Below, in pieces: positions 1 through 9,667 of a stretch of 64,000 nt of DNA. Both the position numbers and the translations under genes were made by a program. Source of the stretch: CAWGET01 sp963821715. Lineage in GTDB: Bacteria; Bacteroidota; Ignavibacteria; Ignavibacteriales; Melioribacteraceae. Each line of letters begins with the position of its first letter. The first letter of the stretch is position 1. The DNA lies in contig CAWGET010000001.1 in the NCBI GenBank assembly GCA_963821715.1, positions 1 through 64,000 on the forward strand, in the 5' to 3' direction. The notes under the pieces were generated by a model. The model was not told where the DNA came from and did no database searches. It was given only the letters and a program-made list of their open reading frames with translations.

Positions 1-8
1 TATATTAA

Positions 9-40
9 TAGCTCAAAAACTGCGTTTTTGGGCTATTTTT
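9..40 (+). terminator. Intrinsic terminator hairpin
   Basis: An 11-bp stem (arms at 10-20 and 24-34) closes a 3-nt loop and is followed by a run of T at 36-40. This is the usual form of a rho-independent terminator for a gene reading rightward into the window. The gene it serves lies outside. Confidence 0.7.
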
Positions 41-178
41 GTATCCGGCGCCTCTGAAATATACCTAAGATGGCATTATAGGAATTATTATTCTTATATA
101 GTTATATGTGTTCTACATTGTTCAATCTGATTACTTCATTCGGTTTTATTACAATTACATTTATCGTTTGATGTTCAA

Positions 179-364
179 CTAATTATAAGTGTCCTTTAAA
201 AAGGGGTCATTAATAATTCTTTTCAAAACTTTTTCTTCATTCTCTTCAAATTCTTTGCTTCTGCAGTAAGAGCATGTGTTCTGCTCAGCTCGAAACAGAG
301 TCTTGCATCTTTTGCAATATTTCATAGCAAGCGCCAGCTTTTCCAAAACCGATTTTGTATTCAC
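179..364 (-). CDS. Small zinc-ribbon protein
   Basis: The roughly 61-residue protein has two CxxC pairs (CKRC and CSYC, 12 residues apart), the pattern of a rubredoxin-like or zinc-ribbon knuckle, and a charged C-terminal helix. No enzyme domain is present, so a structural or nucleic-acid/protein-binding role is possible but not shown. Two adjacent GTG codons could start it (367 or 364). An AGGAG at 371-375 sits 3 or 6 nt upstream, which favours 364. Nothing nearby indicates a pathway. That it is a zinc-binding small protein is well supported; its role is unknown. Confidence 0.55.
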   Translation of the reverse strand: MNTKSVLEKLALAMKYCKRCKTLFRAEQNTCSYCRSKEFEENEEKVLKRIINDPFLKDTYN

Positions 365-675
365 CACTAACTCCTATTAGTTCAGATAGACAACTATCTC
401 AATTTAAATAGCATTAAAGCACACAAATATCTTTTTATGAAGTTAAATAAGAAAATTTTATAAGTCAATACTTAGTAAGGTTAAAAAGTTCGTTGAGTGT
501 TTAAATTAAAGACCATTAATGAAGCAATTGGTCTATTCTTGTTAAGGGCAATATTTAAAAATCTTCTGCTTACATCATCCAATCAAGTGTTAGTTTAATT
601 GGGACGGACTGCAAACAGAAAAAGAATTGAAAATACATAATAATGAATCACCATTCATTATCTTCCAAATGCTGT
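365..675. other. Gene-free stretch with one perfect inverted repeat
   Basis: About 310 bases between two leftward genes, AT-rich, with no credible ORF or RNA gene. It presumably carries the promoter of the zinc-ribbon gene near its left edge. At 641-660 there is a perfect 8-bp stem with a 4-nt loop just beyond the stop codon of the membrane-protein gene. It may act as that gene's transcription end. The same stem sequence occurs near 19,531. Confidence 0.4.
641..660. repeat. Inverted repeat TAATGAAT/ATTCATTA
   Basis: A perfect 8-bp inverted repeat with loop CACC, just downstream of the stop of the leftward membrane-protein gene. A near-identical hairpin with the same arms but loop CATA lies at 19,531-19,548, so this is a dispersed element and not a unique terminator. 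Confidence 0.5.
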
Positions 676-1440
676 TCATCGCAAATCATGCGCCGCTTTG
701 TATAGGTGATTATTGTATCTTAATTTTCTATTTAGAAGCCACACATATAAAAAGGCAGAAACAGCGATCATCAATTCGATTATCTGAGAAATCCAGCTTA
801 GTTCACTGGCAAACCTGCCGTTGTTGTTCAACAAATGAACAAATGCTACAAGTGTTATGACAAAAAATCCGCCGAATAATATTTTAGGTACCGCAATTGT
901 TTTTAAGGACTCAAACTTCACAAAAAGAATTCCGATAAGTCCTGTCAATCCCAATGCGAGGCGGAAATAACCGGTATTATTTTGCAATCCTCTTACACTC
1001 TGGAGTTTTATATTATCTTCAATGTTAATTGACCTGAAATAATCCGGAGTTCTAAAATTAAGAAGTTGTTGTCCCCAGGCAATTTCCTCCATCGCAATTA
1101 TAAAAAAACCAAAAGAAATTACAGCGAGTAGAAGGAGCGGGATCGCTCCAGCCCCGAGCCTTTTCATCTTAAAGAAAAGGATTATACCGAACACAACCGC
1201 AAACAATAAAAAGCCGAATGATAAAGAATCGACCGGATAATTTTCCCTGCACATAAGAATCGTAAAGTCTCTGGTAGCCGGTATGCTTAATGCTAAAAAG
1301 GCTAATATAATAATCAAAAAAGGCAAAATTAAAAGGGAGGCAGACGTAAAAAAACTCAAATTATATTTACGTGCTTCCGAAGAAATGAAAGCACTTAGAG
1401 CATTGGAAGAATTGTTCATAAAATCCCACATTTTTTTCAA
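676..1440 (-). CDS. Polytopic membrane protein, unknown function
   Basis: A 254-residue protein with about six hydrophobic segments, roughly at residues 28-52, 73-90, 97-117, 157-175, 186-204 and 215-235. It has short polar loops and no recognisable enzyme motif. A conserved-looking loop after the third segment (EEIAWGQQLLNF) lies where some small integral membrane enzymes have polar residues, but I cannot name the family. The upstream TTG and the ATG nine bases later are both possible starts. The gene is transcribed away from the glycosidase that follows, with a 126-bp shared promoter region. Confidence 0.6.
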   Translation of the reverse strand: MKKMWDFMNNSSNALSAFISSEARKYNLSFFTSASLLILPFLIIILAFLALSIPATRDFTILMCRENYPVDSLSFGFLLFAVVFGIILFFKMKRLGAGAIPLLLLAVISFGFFIIAMEEIAWGQQLLNFRTPDYFRSINIEDNIKLQSVRGLQNNTGYFRLALGLTGLIGILFVKFESLKTIAVPKILFGGFFVITLVAFVHLLNNNGRFASELSWISQIIELMIAVSAFLYVWLLNRKLRYNNHLYKAAHDLR

Positions 1441-1566
1441 AAGAAGGTAAGCAATAAATTGCCAAAATATCAGATGGTTGTCAAATATTAACTTTAGGCA
1501 AATTACATTGATATTTCCATTTATCCGTTCGAAAGTTTATATTTATAAATAAATCAGGAGGTTGAT

Positions 1567-3885
1567 ATGCTCAGAATTTTATTTTTGATGATCGTCATTT
1601 TCTCTTTCCACATAAATTTTGCACAAACCGCAACTCTTCGGCCCACATTGGAATTGCGGGAAATTGACGGAACAATGATTCCTTATCAGAGCAACTTTCC
1701 ACTTCCGTCATTCGAAAAACAGAACCGCACAATTCTAGATCTATCCGGTGTTTGGAAGAAGCAGAGATTCACGGCCAATGATAATATTTCTCTTTCCGCA
1801 CGAAACGAATCCGGTCTTAATGATCTTATTGCAGAAGCGGGTGGAAGACATTTGCCCGATTTCGACGACTCGTCTTGGGAGGATAAATATCTTCCCGCAG
1901 TAGAAAATGAAATGAATCCGATGCCGACACCTCCCGAAAAGTATGACGATGGAATCTGGTATCGGAGAAAATTTTCTTCGGCGGAATTGCAAGATGGTAA
2001 ATTTATAAAACTGATTTTCTATTCTGTAAATTACATTGCAGATGTTTGGCTTAACGGAGAATATTTGGGCTGGCACGAAGGAGGCTATACTCCATTCGCT
2101 TTCGATGTTTCCGAAAAAATTATTGCGGGCGGAGAAAATGTGATCGCGGTTCGAATTGATAATATAGAGTGGGGAACGAGGAAGGACATTGTTCCATTTA
2201 CAAATAGCGATTGGTTCAATTACTCCGGCATAATTCACGATGTTTATCTCGAGATATCAAACCTTGTTTCTGTAATGCGCGCTAATATTGTCCCGCAAGA
2301 TCTTGATGGGAATACCGAAACCTCTGTTCTGATTTATAATAGCGATGAGGAAAATTCGCAGGTAACCGCAGAGTTAAATGTTTATAGCGCTGAAATTGAT
2401 TCTTCGAATATCGAATCAGAATTCGCAGGAGATTTGATTGGCGAAGAGATTAATTTTACAGGCGAAGCAAATAATTCTTTTTCCCTAAATGGAAACGAGG
2501 CGAAAGTTTGGAAAACAAATCTGCAAATTCCGGATCCCGAATTCTGGACTCCGAAAGATCCTAATCTTTATATCTTAAAAGTAACTCTTAAAAAAGATGA
2601 AACTATTATTGACGAATTCTTCACTCAGTTTGGAATAAGGAAAGTCTCTACCGAAGAAAATAAATTTTTGCTAAACGATAAAGTAGTTTTCCTAACCGGC
2701 GGCGCCAGACACGAAGACCATCCAGTTTACGGGAGAAGTATGCCGACCGGTGTTATTTATGACGATATGCAAATTGTAAAAAATTACAATATTAATTTTT
2801 TACGTACCGCACATTACCCTAATCATCCGTTTACATATTTAACTGCGGATAGATTGGGAATTACTGTAATGGAAGAAATTCCCGTCTGGTGGTTTGATAC
2901 AGCAGAGCCTTGGCTTATTCAAAATGAAGAAAGGAAAATACATCAACAGATGTTCCGCGAAATGGTTTTCCGGGATTTCAATCGTCCTTCCATAATTATG
3001 TGGAGTTTAAGCAATGAATGTAAGGAAGAAATCAATCGGCTTATCTACAACGAAATGATGACCGAAGACATTAAAAATAATTTTAACGACGGCAGACTTG
3101 TAAGCCAGTCATCGGCAGGGGATATTCCGGGTCCGACCGATATAACACAAGCTCCTCTTGACGCTGCCGGCTGGACTCTTTATTTCGGAATCTTTCACGG
3201 TTCAACTTATTTTGCAGGAACCGCAAGTTTTCTCACCCAGGCAAATAATGCTTTTCCAAACAAGCCGGTCATCGACACTGAATTCGGATATTGGTCCTCT
3301 GAAAATGGTTCCTCAAAGGAGAGACAAGTGGAAGTATTTGAGGAAACGTTTAAAGCTTTTAAATTTTTTGCTCAGCTAAAATCGGATGGATCACTTAATG
3401 ACAATGGATTTTTGATGGCTTCCACATGGTGGTGTGTGTTCGACTGGTATCAGTATAAAACCGGAGGATATCAAACGATGGGTTTGCTTTCGATGGACAG
3501 AGTTACGGAAAAGCCGGTAGCCTCTGTTTTGAAAAAAGCTTATGAACCTTATTTTAATTTTGAAGGAGTTGTAACGAAAATAAAAGAGGGGACAGGTGCT
3601 CTTCCGAATCAATTCAAACTATGGCAGAACTATCCGAATCCTTTCAACCCAAAAACTAAAATAAAATTCGCCGTTCCATCGAATCTGAAAGGCCAAACAG
3701 CAAAAGTCAGTTTAAAAGTTTTTGATGTTTTGGGAAATGAAATAGCGACATTAATGGAAGGAGAAAAGCCGGCAGGAGATTATGAAGTAGAATTCGATTC
3801 GGCCAACTTTGCAAGCGGCGTTTATATTTATCAATTTAAGTCAGGGTCCTTTTCAGATTCCAAAAAGATGCTGATGATAAAATAG
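1567..3885 (+). CDS. Secreted GH2 beta-glycosidase with T9SS sorting tail
   Basis: A 772-residue glycoside hydrolase family 2 protein of the beta-galactosidase/beta-glucuronidase type. In order it has a signal peptide (residues 1-19), a sugar-binding jelly roll (about 100-230), an immunoglobulin-like domain (240-360) and a TIM barrel. The barrel carries the acid/base glutamate E484 in SLSNEC and the nucleophile E572 in IDTEFG. The last 85 residues are a type A C-terminal sorting domain beginning at NYPNPFNP, which marks export through the type IX secretion system and anchoring or release at the cell surface. An AGGAGG 7 nt before the ATG fixes the start. Substrate cannot be told from sequence. 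It stands alone with no polysaccharide-utilisation neighbours. Confidence 0.9.
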   Translation: MLRILFLMIVIFSFHINFAQTATLRPTLELREIDGTMIPYQSNFPLPSFEKQNRTILDLSGVWKKQRFTANDNISLSARNESGLNDLIAEAGGRHLPDFDDSSWEDKYLPAVENEMNPMPTPPEKYDDGIWYRRKFSSAELQDGKFIKLIFYSVNYIADVWLNGEYLGWHEGGYTPFAFDVSEKIIAGGENVIAVRIDNIEWGTRKDIVPFTNSDWFNYSGIIHDVYLEISNLVSVMRANIVPQDLDGNTETSVLIYNSDEENSQVTAELNVYSAEIDSSNIESEFAGDLIGEEINFTGEANNSFSLNGNEAKVWKTNLQIPDPEFWTPKDPNLYILKVTLKKDETIIDEFFTQFGIRKVSTEENKFLLNDKVVFLTGGARHEDHPVYGRSMPTGVIYDDMQIVKNYNINFLRTAHYPNHPFTYLTADRLGITVMEEIPVWWFDTAEPWLIQNEERKIHQQMFREMVFRDFNRPSIIMWSLSNECKEEINRLIYNEMMTEDIKNNFNDGRLVSQSSAGDIPGPTDITQAPLDAAGWTLYFGIFHGSTYFAGTASFLTQANNAFPNKPVIDTEFGYWSSENGSSKERQVEVFEETFKAFKFFAQLKSDGSLNDNGFLMASTWWCVFDWYQYKTGGYQTMGLLSMDRVTEKPVASVLKKAYEPYFNFEGVVTKIKEGTGALPNQFKLWQNYPNPFNPKTKIKFAVPSNLKGQTAKVSLKVFDVLGNEIATLMEGEKPAGDYEVEFDSANFASGVYIYQFKSGSFSDSKKMLMIK

Positions 3886-4064
3886 ATGAGACGCAAGACG
3901 TAAGAAAAAGAATTAATCGGAGAAACCGGGAAAAGGAGAATCGTCGATTTTTTCTTGTGAACTTCGCACCTTATTAGTATCCATTGTGGGCTGTTTTTTT
4001 TCTCGGTCAAAAGTCTAAAGTTAAATTTCATACGTGAGACGGAAAGCAAGTGAAGAAGAGAACG

Positions 4065-4113
4065 CTAAAAAAATCCCCTCTTGAGAGGGAAGACGCTGAG
4101 CGAAGTAAAGCGT
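4065..4113. repeat. Palindromic repeat copy 1 with adjoining hairpin
   Basis: A7-TCCCCTC-TTGA-GAGGGA followed directly by GACGCT...AGCGTC. The core is shared with copy 2 at 4,267-4,312, so it is a dispersed or locally duplicated intergenic element. Confidence 0.55.
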
Positions 4114-4266
4114 CAGAGGTTTGTAAATGATACACGGATTTTATTTACCCGTAAAAATCTGTTATATCCATTTGATTCGCATACAATGTTTTGTGTAACA
4201 TCAGGTGTGCAATATCCAGCTTCGTAAAAGCAACTATGCCACGACAAGCAAGCGTAAAGGCGATAA

Positions 4267-4312
4267 CACGCAAAAAAATCCCCTCTTGAGAGGGGATTAA
4301 GGGGTGTGTTCC
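4267..4312. repeat. Palindromic repeat copy 2
   Basis: CCCCTC-TTGA-GAGGGG core at 4,280-4,295, with outer arms AACACG and GTGTGTT that also pair imperfectly, making a longer hairpin of about 45 nt. Such elements are common between genes in Bacteroidota-type genomes. Mobility is not demonstrated. Confidence 0.55.
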
Positions 4313-4387
4313 TTGAATTATAAACGGTAGCAAATTTAAAAAATTTGTCGCCTTAGTATGTTCCGCGTTCTATCTTTTTATCGAACG

Positions 4388-5482
4388 TCAATTCTTCGTA
4401 ATCACAATCTCATCTTTTTCAGTCTCAATATCTTCGGAAGAAATATGATCTCCCGGAAAGCCAAGCGCTTTATTAACTTTGCTTAATTCCGCAGCGGCTG
4501 AATTATTTTCCGGATCGTTCATAACAGCCCATTCCAACATAATTTTTGCCGATTCAACCTCATCTTCTTTTAGAAAAACTTTTGCCAAACCCGCGCACGC
4601 TTTTGAAGATTTCGGATTCGCTTCGAGCGCTGTTTCAAAATAATATCTCGCTCTGTCTTGATCTTCTATAATCAGCGCAATGTTTCCGGTTAAGATATTC
4701 AATTGTTCGAAAGAAATATTCATCTCCCTAGCCGAATTTTCGTCGAAAAATTCAATTGCCGAAGTCAGATTTTGTAAAGCAAACTCATAATCATTTTCCT
4801 GAAGTAAATTGTTCGCCCGCTGGAAATATTCTAAAAAGCTGTTATTGTTTAGATGGTAAACTAAACTTCTCCTGTTAACAGGTTCATTTCTTAGCCAAAT
4901 CCCGTCGGGATCGGAGTTCCACTTGTCGATAAAAATTTGTTTGTTTATATCTAATCTTTCCTGGTATTTTTCTACTCCTTCGGCGGAAAAACTCTTCGAA
5001 CCGAAGTGATGAATGAAAACATCTTTTACCACGATTGTTTTGTAACCGGATAATTGAGCTCTCAGACAAAAATCGTCATCCTCAAAATTACCGGGAGAAA
5101 ATCTTTCATCCAATCCACCTATCTTATCCACAACTTCTTTTTTGATCAGCGTGCAGAGAAACGCCACACGAGGAAATACAAATTCCTGATTTTTATTTTT
5201 TGCAGAAACTTCTCCCGCGTATTTATGCATTTCTTCGATAGTCGAATAATCCGCTTCTTTATCTATCTGGACTCCGCTAACCGAATTGCTGATCGGTCCC
5301 ACAATTCCAACTTGCGTATCTCTATCCGCCGCTTCGATCATTCTTTCGAGCCAGCTTTCTGTAACGATGATATCGTTGTTGGCAATTAAAAAATAGCTCC
5401 CAGATGCGGCTTTCAATCCTTGATTAACCGCGGCTGGGAAGCCGAGATTTTTCTCATTTGAAATTACTTTCACTCGAGTCAT
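4388..5482 (-). CDS. GT2 glycosyltransferase C-terminal part with TPR tail (3' segment of the giant locus)
   Basis: The 364 residues begin in the middle of a family 2 glycosyltransferase fold (NEKNLGFPAAVNQG, then the NNDI metal-binding equivalent of DxD, and the FEDDDFCLRA acceptor region). TPR-like helices follow from about residue 215. The missing N-terminal strand of the fold is exactly the C-terminus of the preceding ORF (SIITPIFNQLDYTKAF to LIDNGSS). The two frames overlap by 29 nt and differ by one base near 5,477. This is therefore not a complete gene. It is the end of a larger polypeptide separated by a frame break, and the internal ATG at 5,482 need not be a real start. Confidence 0.85.
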   Translation of the reverse strand: MTRVKVISNEKNLGFPAAVNQGLKAASGSYFLIANNDIIVTESWLERMIEAADRDTQVGIVGPISNSVSGVQIDKEADYSTIEEMHKYAGEVSAKNKNQEFVFPRVAFLCTLIKKEVVDKIGGLDERFSPGNFEDDDFCLRAQLSGYKTIVVKDVFIHHFGSKSFSAEGVEKYQERLDINKQIFIDKWNSDPDGIWLRNEPVNRRSLVYHLNNNSFLEYFQRANNLLQENDYEFALQNLTSAIEFFDENSAREMNISFEQLNILTGNIALIIEDQDRARYYFETALEANPKSSKACAGLAKVFLKEDEVESAKIMLEWAVMNDPENNSAAAELSKVNKALGFPGDHISSEDIETEKDEIVITKN

Positions 5483-8400
5483 CGGTGTTTTGCAATTCCT
5501 CCAAAAACTCTATCGTTTCTTTGCTGCTTCCGTTGTCGATCAAGATCAATTCGAAAGGGGAATGAGTGTATTTAAAAACCGAAGCGATAAACGCCTTCGT
5601 GTAATCCAATTGGTTGAAGATTGGCGTAATGATGGAGCTTTTTTTAGAATTTAACTCCGGACGAGCTTTCATCAAATACTGGTAATGGTTAAGATTCTGA
5701 TTTAGATCTGTAGCGTCTATCCCGTCTTTTTTAAGAGCTTCGATTGTCTCGTTAGATAAATTAAAATTACCGAAAGAAGTCGCATTCATTTCAGTTACTT
5801 CATAACCGGTTGATTTCATCATTCTTAAAACGCTTTTCTTCGTAAAAAACCGGAGATGAGTTTTATCCAATATTCCCGCGTCCTCGTATTTCCATTCGCC
5901 TTCCAATAAATTTTTAAAAATGCTGAAATGATTTACATTCGGAATGCTAACAATTATTTCTCCGTTTGCCGAGAATTTGGATTTCAAATTTCTTAATACG
6001 TCCTCTGGATTTTCAAGATGCTCCAGCACGTCGGCAAAAATTATTGAATCAAATTTATGATCGGGCAATTTATCAATGGCTTCCTCAACTTTACCCGAAA
6101 CCACTTTATCCAATTTCCTTTCAGCTTCTTCTGCGGCGTCTTCGAACGGTTCAATTCCCCAGACTTCGGCGTTCAACTTGGTCTTTAATTCCGAAGCCAT
6201 TCTTCCCCTTGCACATCCAACGTCGAGAATATATTTGGAATTTGGATTAACCATCGCCTGAACTTCCGGGCGCGGGAATTCGTAATAGGCTGCGTCCGAA
6301 GAATCTTCAGTTTGCTCTTCCGCTTCGATTTGAGAAACTTCTTCTTCAAAATTGTATCTACCTGACTGAATATTCTCGCAAACTTGATCTCTATCATAAA
6401 TTTTAAGTTGTGATTTATCCATCAACAAATTATGATCTTCATTCTTGATATAATCATAATGCTGATGCCACTGTGCGTCTCGTTCGGTTTGATCATATCT
6501 TTTTTTACGTTCGTTAAAAATCTTCTTAATTCCGTGATGCTGCGACCTTACACTGTAATGCCTTAAAATGAAAGGCAGCGGAAAAACCTTTCTCCCAAGA
6601 AACTGAATATTGTGTCCGCCGCTTTCCCATAAATTTATTTCCTGACCAAAGTTCTTCCAGGCTTTTACCTGAAAGTTATTGTAAGGATGAATATCTTCAG
6701 AATAATACTTAATGAAATCTCTTACATCCTTGCCGTTTTCAAAACTATTATCCGTAGGTTTGAAATCATAAATTTTAAAATTTATAGCGTTAAAACCTTC
6801 CGTCTCAACTTTTTCTATACCTTGGCGTAAATTCAGTCCTTTCCAAGGAGATTCCCTAAATTCATCAGCGTCGGCATGAATATACCATCCTTTGCCAAGT
6901 TCATTAGAAATTTCCTCTTTCCTTTTTAATAAATAACGCCAGACGTATTTATCTGAAGGAATATCATAGCCGCAATCTTCAGGAAATCTTTCAATGTGAA
7001 CCACTCCTTTATCGAGTAATTTTTTTACTTCATCAACCGTATTATCTGTTGAATTATTATCGATAAAATAAACATCGATATCCTGATCAACGAGATCTTT
7101 CACCACATTGTAAATTATATCTCCTTCGTTAAATGCCGAGATTATTGCGCTAACGGGAAGTTTGGATTTTTGAGACCATTTTATTTCATTTTGAATTTTT
7201 TTCAAAAGTTTCATCCCTTCTTCGGATTTCTTGAATTCAAATAATCTATTTATATATTCAACCGCTCTTTCATTATCGCTCCACTTATAAAAGGCTTCTG
7301 CATAAACTTTATAAGCTAAATATTTGCCTTCATCTTTTTGATTTTCATTTAGAATCTGCCAATCAACATTAGAAAACATTTCTTCAATTGAATAATTGTC
7401 TACCAGAGAATTAATTATCCTTTTTTCATAAGATAGATCGGTTTTCTCGTGATAGATGGGCGATAAATTTCCCTGATTATGAAAATGCTGAAAGTATAAA
7501 TTCTTATTAACTTGTTTGTAATATGCATAAGGCAGTGATTTTACCCAAAATTCAAAATCGTGGGCTCTTTTAAAATCTTCATTATAAAAGCCGGCTTTTT
7601 CAAATAAACTTTTCTTTATTAGAGCGCCGCAATTAGCAATTTGAGGACCCAAAAGAAGTTGGTCTGGAGATAATTTCCCGCTAATATCTTTATATGTTAT
7701 TTGCTGTTTATCGCCGTTTTCATCGAATACTCTTGTATTGTTGCAATAAAAGATATTGAAACCTGGATTAGATGAAATTGCCTGGTTATATTCTTCCAAC
7801 ATAGAAGTCGCCATTTCATCGTCGGAATCAAGCCATAAAATGTATTCTCCTTGCGCGGCGCGCACGGCTTTATTTCTAGCGGCAGGGGCGCCTTTATGGT
7901 CTACAAATATGTATCGAATTTTCGGGGAATTGAATGACTCAATCAGATTTGCCGTATTGTCTGTCGAACCGTCGTCGATAACTACTATTTCAAAATTATC
8001 ATTAGTCTGATTAAAAACGCTTTCAATTGCTCTTCTCAAAAATTCCGCGCGGTTATATGTGGGGATGCAGATTGAAATTAGAGGAACATTATTAGTAATA
8101 TTTTTCATATTATCTTTTAAAAAAAGTTTTCTTTCCGGCCTTCTGAACAGATCAATATCATTATGTTTATACCTCAGATATTCATTCATTAAATTATGCC
8201 GATTTTGCTTAGCGTCGTTTTTCCCCTCGGTCGAAGCATAATCGTGATAGATTATGATATCAGGATTATAAGCAATTTTTCCGAAGCCGTATTTTTTATG
8301 TAATCTATAACTTAGTTCGAAACCTTCTCCTCCAAAAAGAAGAGTATTCATTCCATTTTCATCCTGATAAATTTTCTTTAAGAAAGCGGAGTTTCCTTCA

Positions 8401-8855
8401 GTATCAATATAGTTTATTAGCATCGGATCATCACCGAGATTATAGTGCGGTTTAGAATTGATATAAGAATCAGAGTTTTTAGGAAGAACTTTTCCTCTAA
8501 GCGCAAATATATTTTCTGAATTAAAAGCTTTTGTTATATTTTTTACATAATTCGGATGGGCAATTGCATCGTCGTCCAGAAAAGCTACAATAGGAGCTTT
8601 TGCGAAATGAACTCCGATGTTTCTTCCTTCGGAGAGAATAAGATTAATTGGAGTTTTAATATAAATAATCGGCAAATCCAATAATTTGTTAACTACTTTA
8701 TCGTTTTTCCCGTTATCTACAACAATTACTTCAAAATTCTTTTCAGTTTGATTAGAAAGGGAGTCGATACATTCCACTAATAATTCATTTGTATTGTATG
8801 CGACTATAATGATAGAGATTGACGGTTTCAATGCGTCCAATCTATTATCAGACAT
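5454..8855 (-). CDS. Multidomain glycosyltransferase-methyltransferase (central segment of the giant locus)
   Basis: The 1,133 residues contain a GT2 domain (about 10-210, IIIVAYN and FLDDDAI) and a second GT2 domain (about 255-490, CIPTYNRAEF and WLDSDDE). After a helical linker comes a third GT2-like domain (about 565-800, ISAFNEGD and HADADEF). Then follow a class I methyltransferase (about 880-1030, LDVGCARGR and FADVLEHL) and the first 60 residues of a fourth GT2 domain that continues in the next ORF. The reading frame is open upstream of the nominal ATG at 8,855 for about 45 further codons of TPR-like helix, reaching another frame break near 8,985. Acceptor and sugar are unknown. Assembly of a surface glycan is the expected role. 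Confidence 0.85.
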   Translation of the reverse strand: MSDNRLDALKPSISIIIVAYNTNELLVECIDSLSNQTEKNFEVIVVDNGKNDKVVNKLLDLPIIYIKTPINLILSEGRNIGVHFAKAPIVAFLDDDAIAHPNYVKNITKAFNSENIFALRGKVLPKNSDSYINSKPHYNLGDDPMLINYIDTEGNSAFLKKIYQDENGMNTLLFGGEGFELSYRLHKKYGFGKIAYNPDIIIYHDYASTEGKNDAKQNRHNLMNEYLRYKHNDIDLFRRPERKLFLKDNMKNITNNVPLISICIPTYNRAEFLRRAIESVFNQTNDNFEIVVIDDGSTDNTANLIESFNSPKIRYIFVDHKGAPAARNKAVRAAQGEYILWLDSDDEMATSMLEEYNQAISSNPGFNIFYCNNTRVFDENGDKQQITYKDISGKLSPDQLLLGPQIANCGALIKKSLFEKAGFYNEDFKRAHDFEFWVKSLPYAYYKQVNKNLYFQHFHNQGNLSPIYHEKTDLSYEKRIINSLVDNYSIEEMFSNVDWQILNENQKDEGKYLAYKVYAEAFYKWSDNERAVEYINRLFEFKKSEEGMKLLKKIQNEIKWSQKSKLPVSAIISAFNEGDIIYNVVKDLVDQDIDVYFIDNNSTDNTVDEVKKLLDKGVVHIERFPEDCGYDIPSDKYVWRYLLKRKEEISNELGKGWYIHADADEFRESPWKGLNLRQGIEKVETEGFNAINFKIYDFKPTDNSFENGKDVRDFIKYYSEDIHPYNNFQVKAWKNFGQEINLWESGGHNIQFLGRKVFPLPFILRHYSVRSQHHGIKKIFNERKKRYDQTERDAQWHQHYDYIKNEDHNLLMDKSQLKIYDRDQVCENIQSGRYNFEEEVSQIEAEEQTEDSSDAAYYEFPRPEVQAMVNPNSKYILDVGCARGRMASELKTKLNAEVWGIEPFEDAAEEAERKLDKVVSGKVEEAIDKLPDHKFDSIIFADVLEHLENPEDVLRNLKSKFSANGEIIVSIPNVNHFSIFKNLLEGEWKYEDAGILDKTHLRFFTKKSVLRMMKSTGYEVTEMNATSFGNFNLSNETIEALKKDGIDATDLNQNLNHYQYLMKARPELNSKKSSIITPIFNQLDYTKAFIASVFKYTHSPFELILIDNGSSKETIEFLEELQNTDDSSESNFK

Positions 8856-9246
8856 TTCGAAACTATTGTATTCAATATTTGATTTATAATCTTTTATTAA
8901 TTTATCTGCTTTGTTAAATTCTTTGGAATAAAAATGATTAATTGCTTTTTCAAAAGATTTTATTGCATTCGTTGCGTTTGTTGGAAGGAGCTTTTTTATA
9001 CATTCTGTTGTAGGATTCTAAAATCATTTTTTCATAATTTTTTACTTTATCTTTCCAAGTCCATCCATTTTCAATTGAATTTCTGGCATTCAAACTTAAA
9101 TAGTCTATATCACTATTTTTAATTTTTTCAATACCAGTTGCAATATCATCAATTGTTCTATTGACCAAAAAACCATTATATCCATTCTTGATAATCTCTG
9201 TCATATTTCCTACGCGGGTTGAAATAACCGGTAACCCACAGGCCAT
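8856..9246 (-). CDS. GT4 glycosyltransferase C-terminal fragment (frame-broken)
   Basis: The 98-residue frame starting at 9,246 begins at MACGLPVISTRVGN, the core of the GT4/GT1 nucleotide-sugar binding lobe, followed by EIIKNGYNGFLV. Residues just upstream in another frame (LFEGTPNPALEA) supply the E-x7-E motif, so the domain is continuous if a missing T near 9,342 is restored. A second break near 8,985 switches to a frame encoding NAIKSFEKAINHFYSKEF, which runs without a stop into the central ORF. The piece is part of the giant locus, not a gene by itself. Confidence 0.75.
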
Positions 9247-9667
9247 TGCTTCTAATGCTGGATTGGGAGTTCCTTCGAATAAAGAAGCATTAATATAAAA
9301 ATTCGCTTTAGAGTAAAATTTATCTCTTAATTCTTCCTGTGAAAAACATTAGAATCTGTGTTGCTTTTTGCATAAGTATCATGATATATTAGCTTAATAT
9401 TAACTTCTATCACATGCGGCTTTAATTAAGTTAAGTCCTTTATTCGCCATTGAAGACGAGTTTCCTACCCAACAAGCAGTTAAATTTCGGGAGCTTTTTG
9501 AATGATCCTTTTCAAAATAGAATAAATTTTCATCGACGCCATTTTCACATAAATAAACTTCAGAATTTAAATCAAAATCATTGTACATTTGTTGGTTATT
9601 TACAAAAATAGATGCGAACGATTTATACTTAATTACTTGTTTAGATTTTTCAAGTAAAGCAGGGCAA
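9247..9667 (-). CDS. GT4 glycosyltransferase middle fragment (frame-broken)
   Basis: An open frame at 9,400-9,588 encodes the middle of a GT4 domain (ENGVDENLFYF, the usual N-G-V-D hinge, then WVGNSSSMANKG). It is flanked on both sides by matching sequence in other frames: GISCPALLEKSKQVIKYKSF upstream, and EVNIKLIYHDTYAKSN downstream. Breaks near 9,687 and 9,408 each need removal of one base (A), and one near 9,342 needs one added T. With these repairs a full GT4 domain is recovered, bridging the large N-terminal ORF and the 9,246 fragment. Confidence 0.7.

Larger units (their letters stand above)
3886..4387. other. Repeat-containing spacer between convergent genes
   Basis: About 500 bases without a gene. 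It holds two copies of a CCCCTC-TTGA-GAGGGG palindromic element (4,075-4,090 and 4,280-4,295), each preceded by a run of seven A and the matching sequence AATC. A further 6-bp hairpin GACGCT/AGCGTC (4,091-4,113) follows the first copy. No RNA gene is recognisable. The surrounding genes converge, so the hairpins may terminate both. Confidence 0.5.

Noticed and set aside
5454..5482. 29-nt overlap as a normal translational coupling between two glycosyltransferase genes
   Set aside because: The downstream product begins in the middle of a GT2 fold whose missing first part is the exact end of the upstream frame. A frame break is a better explanation than two genes.
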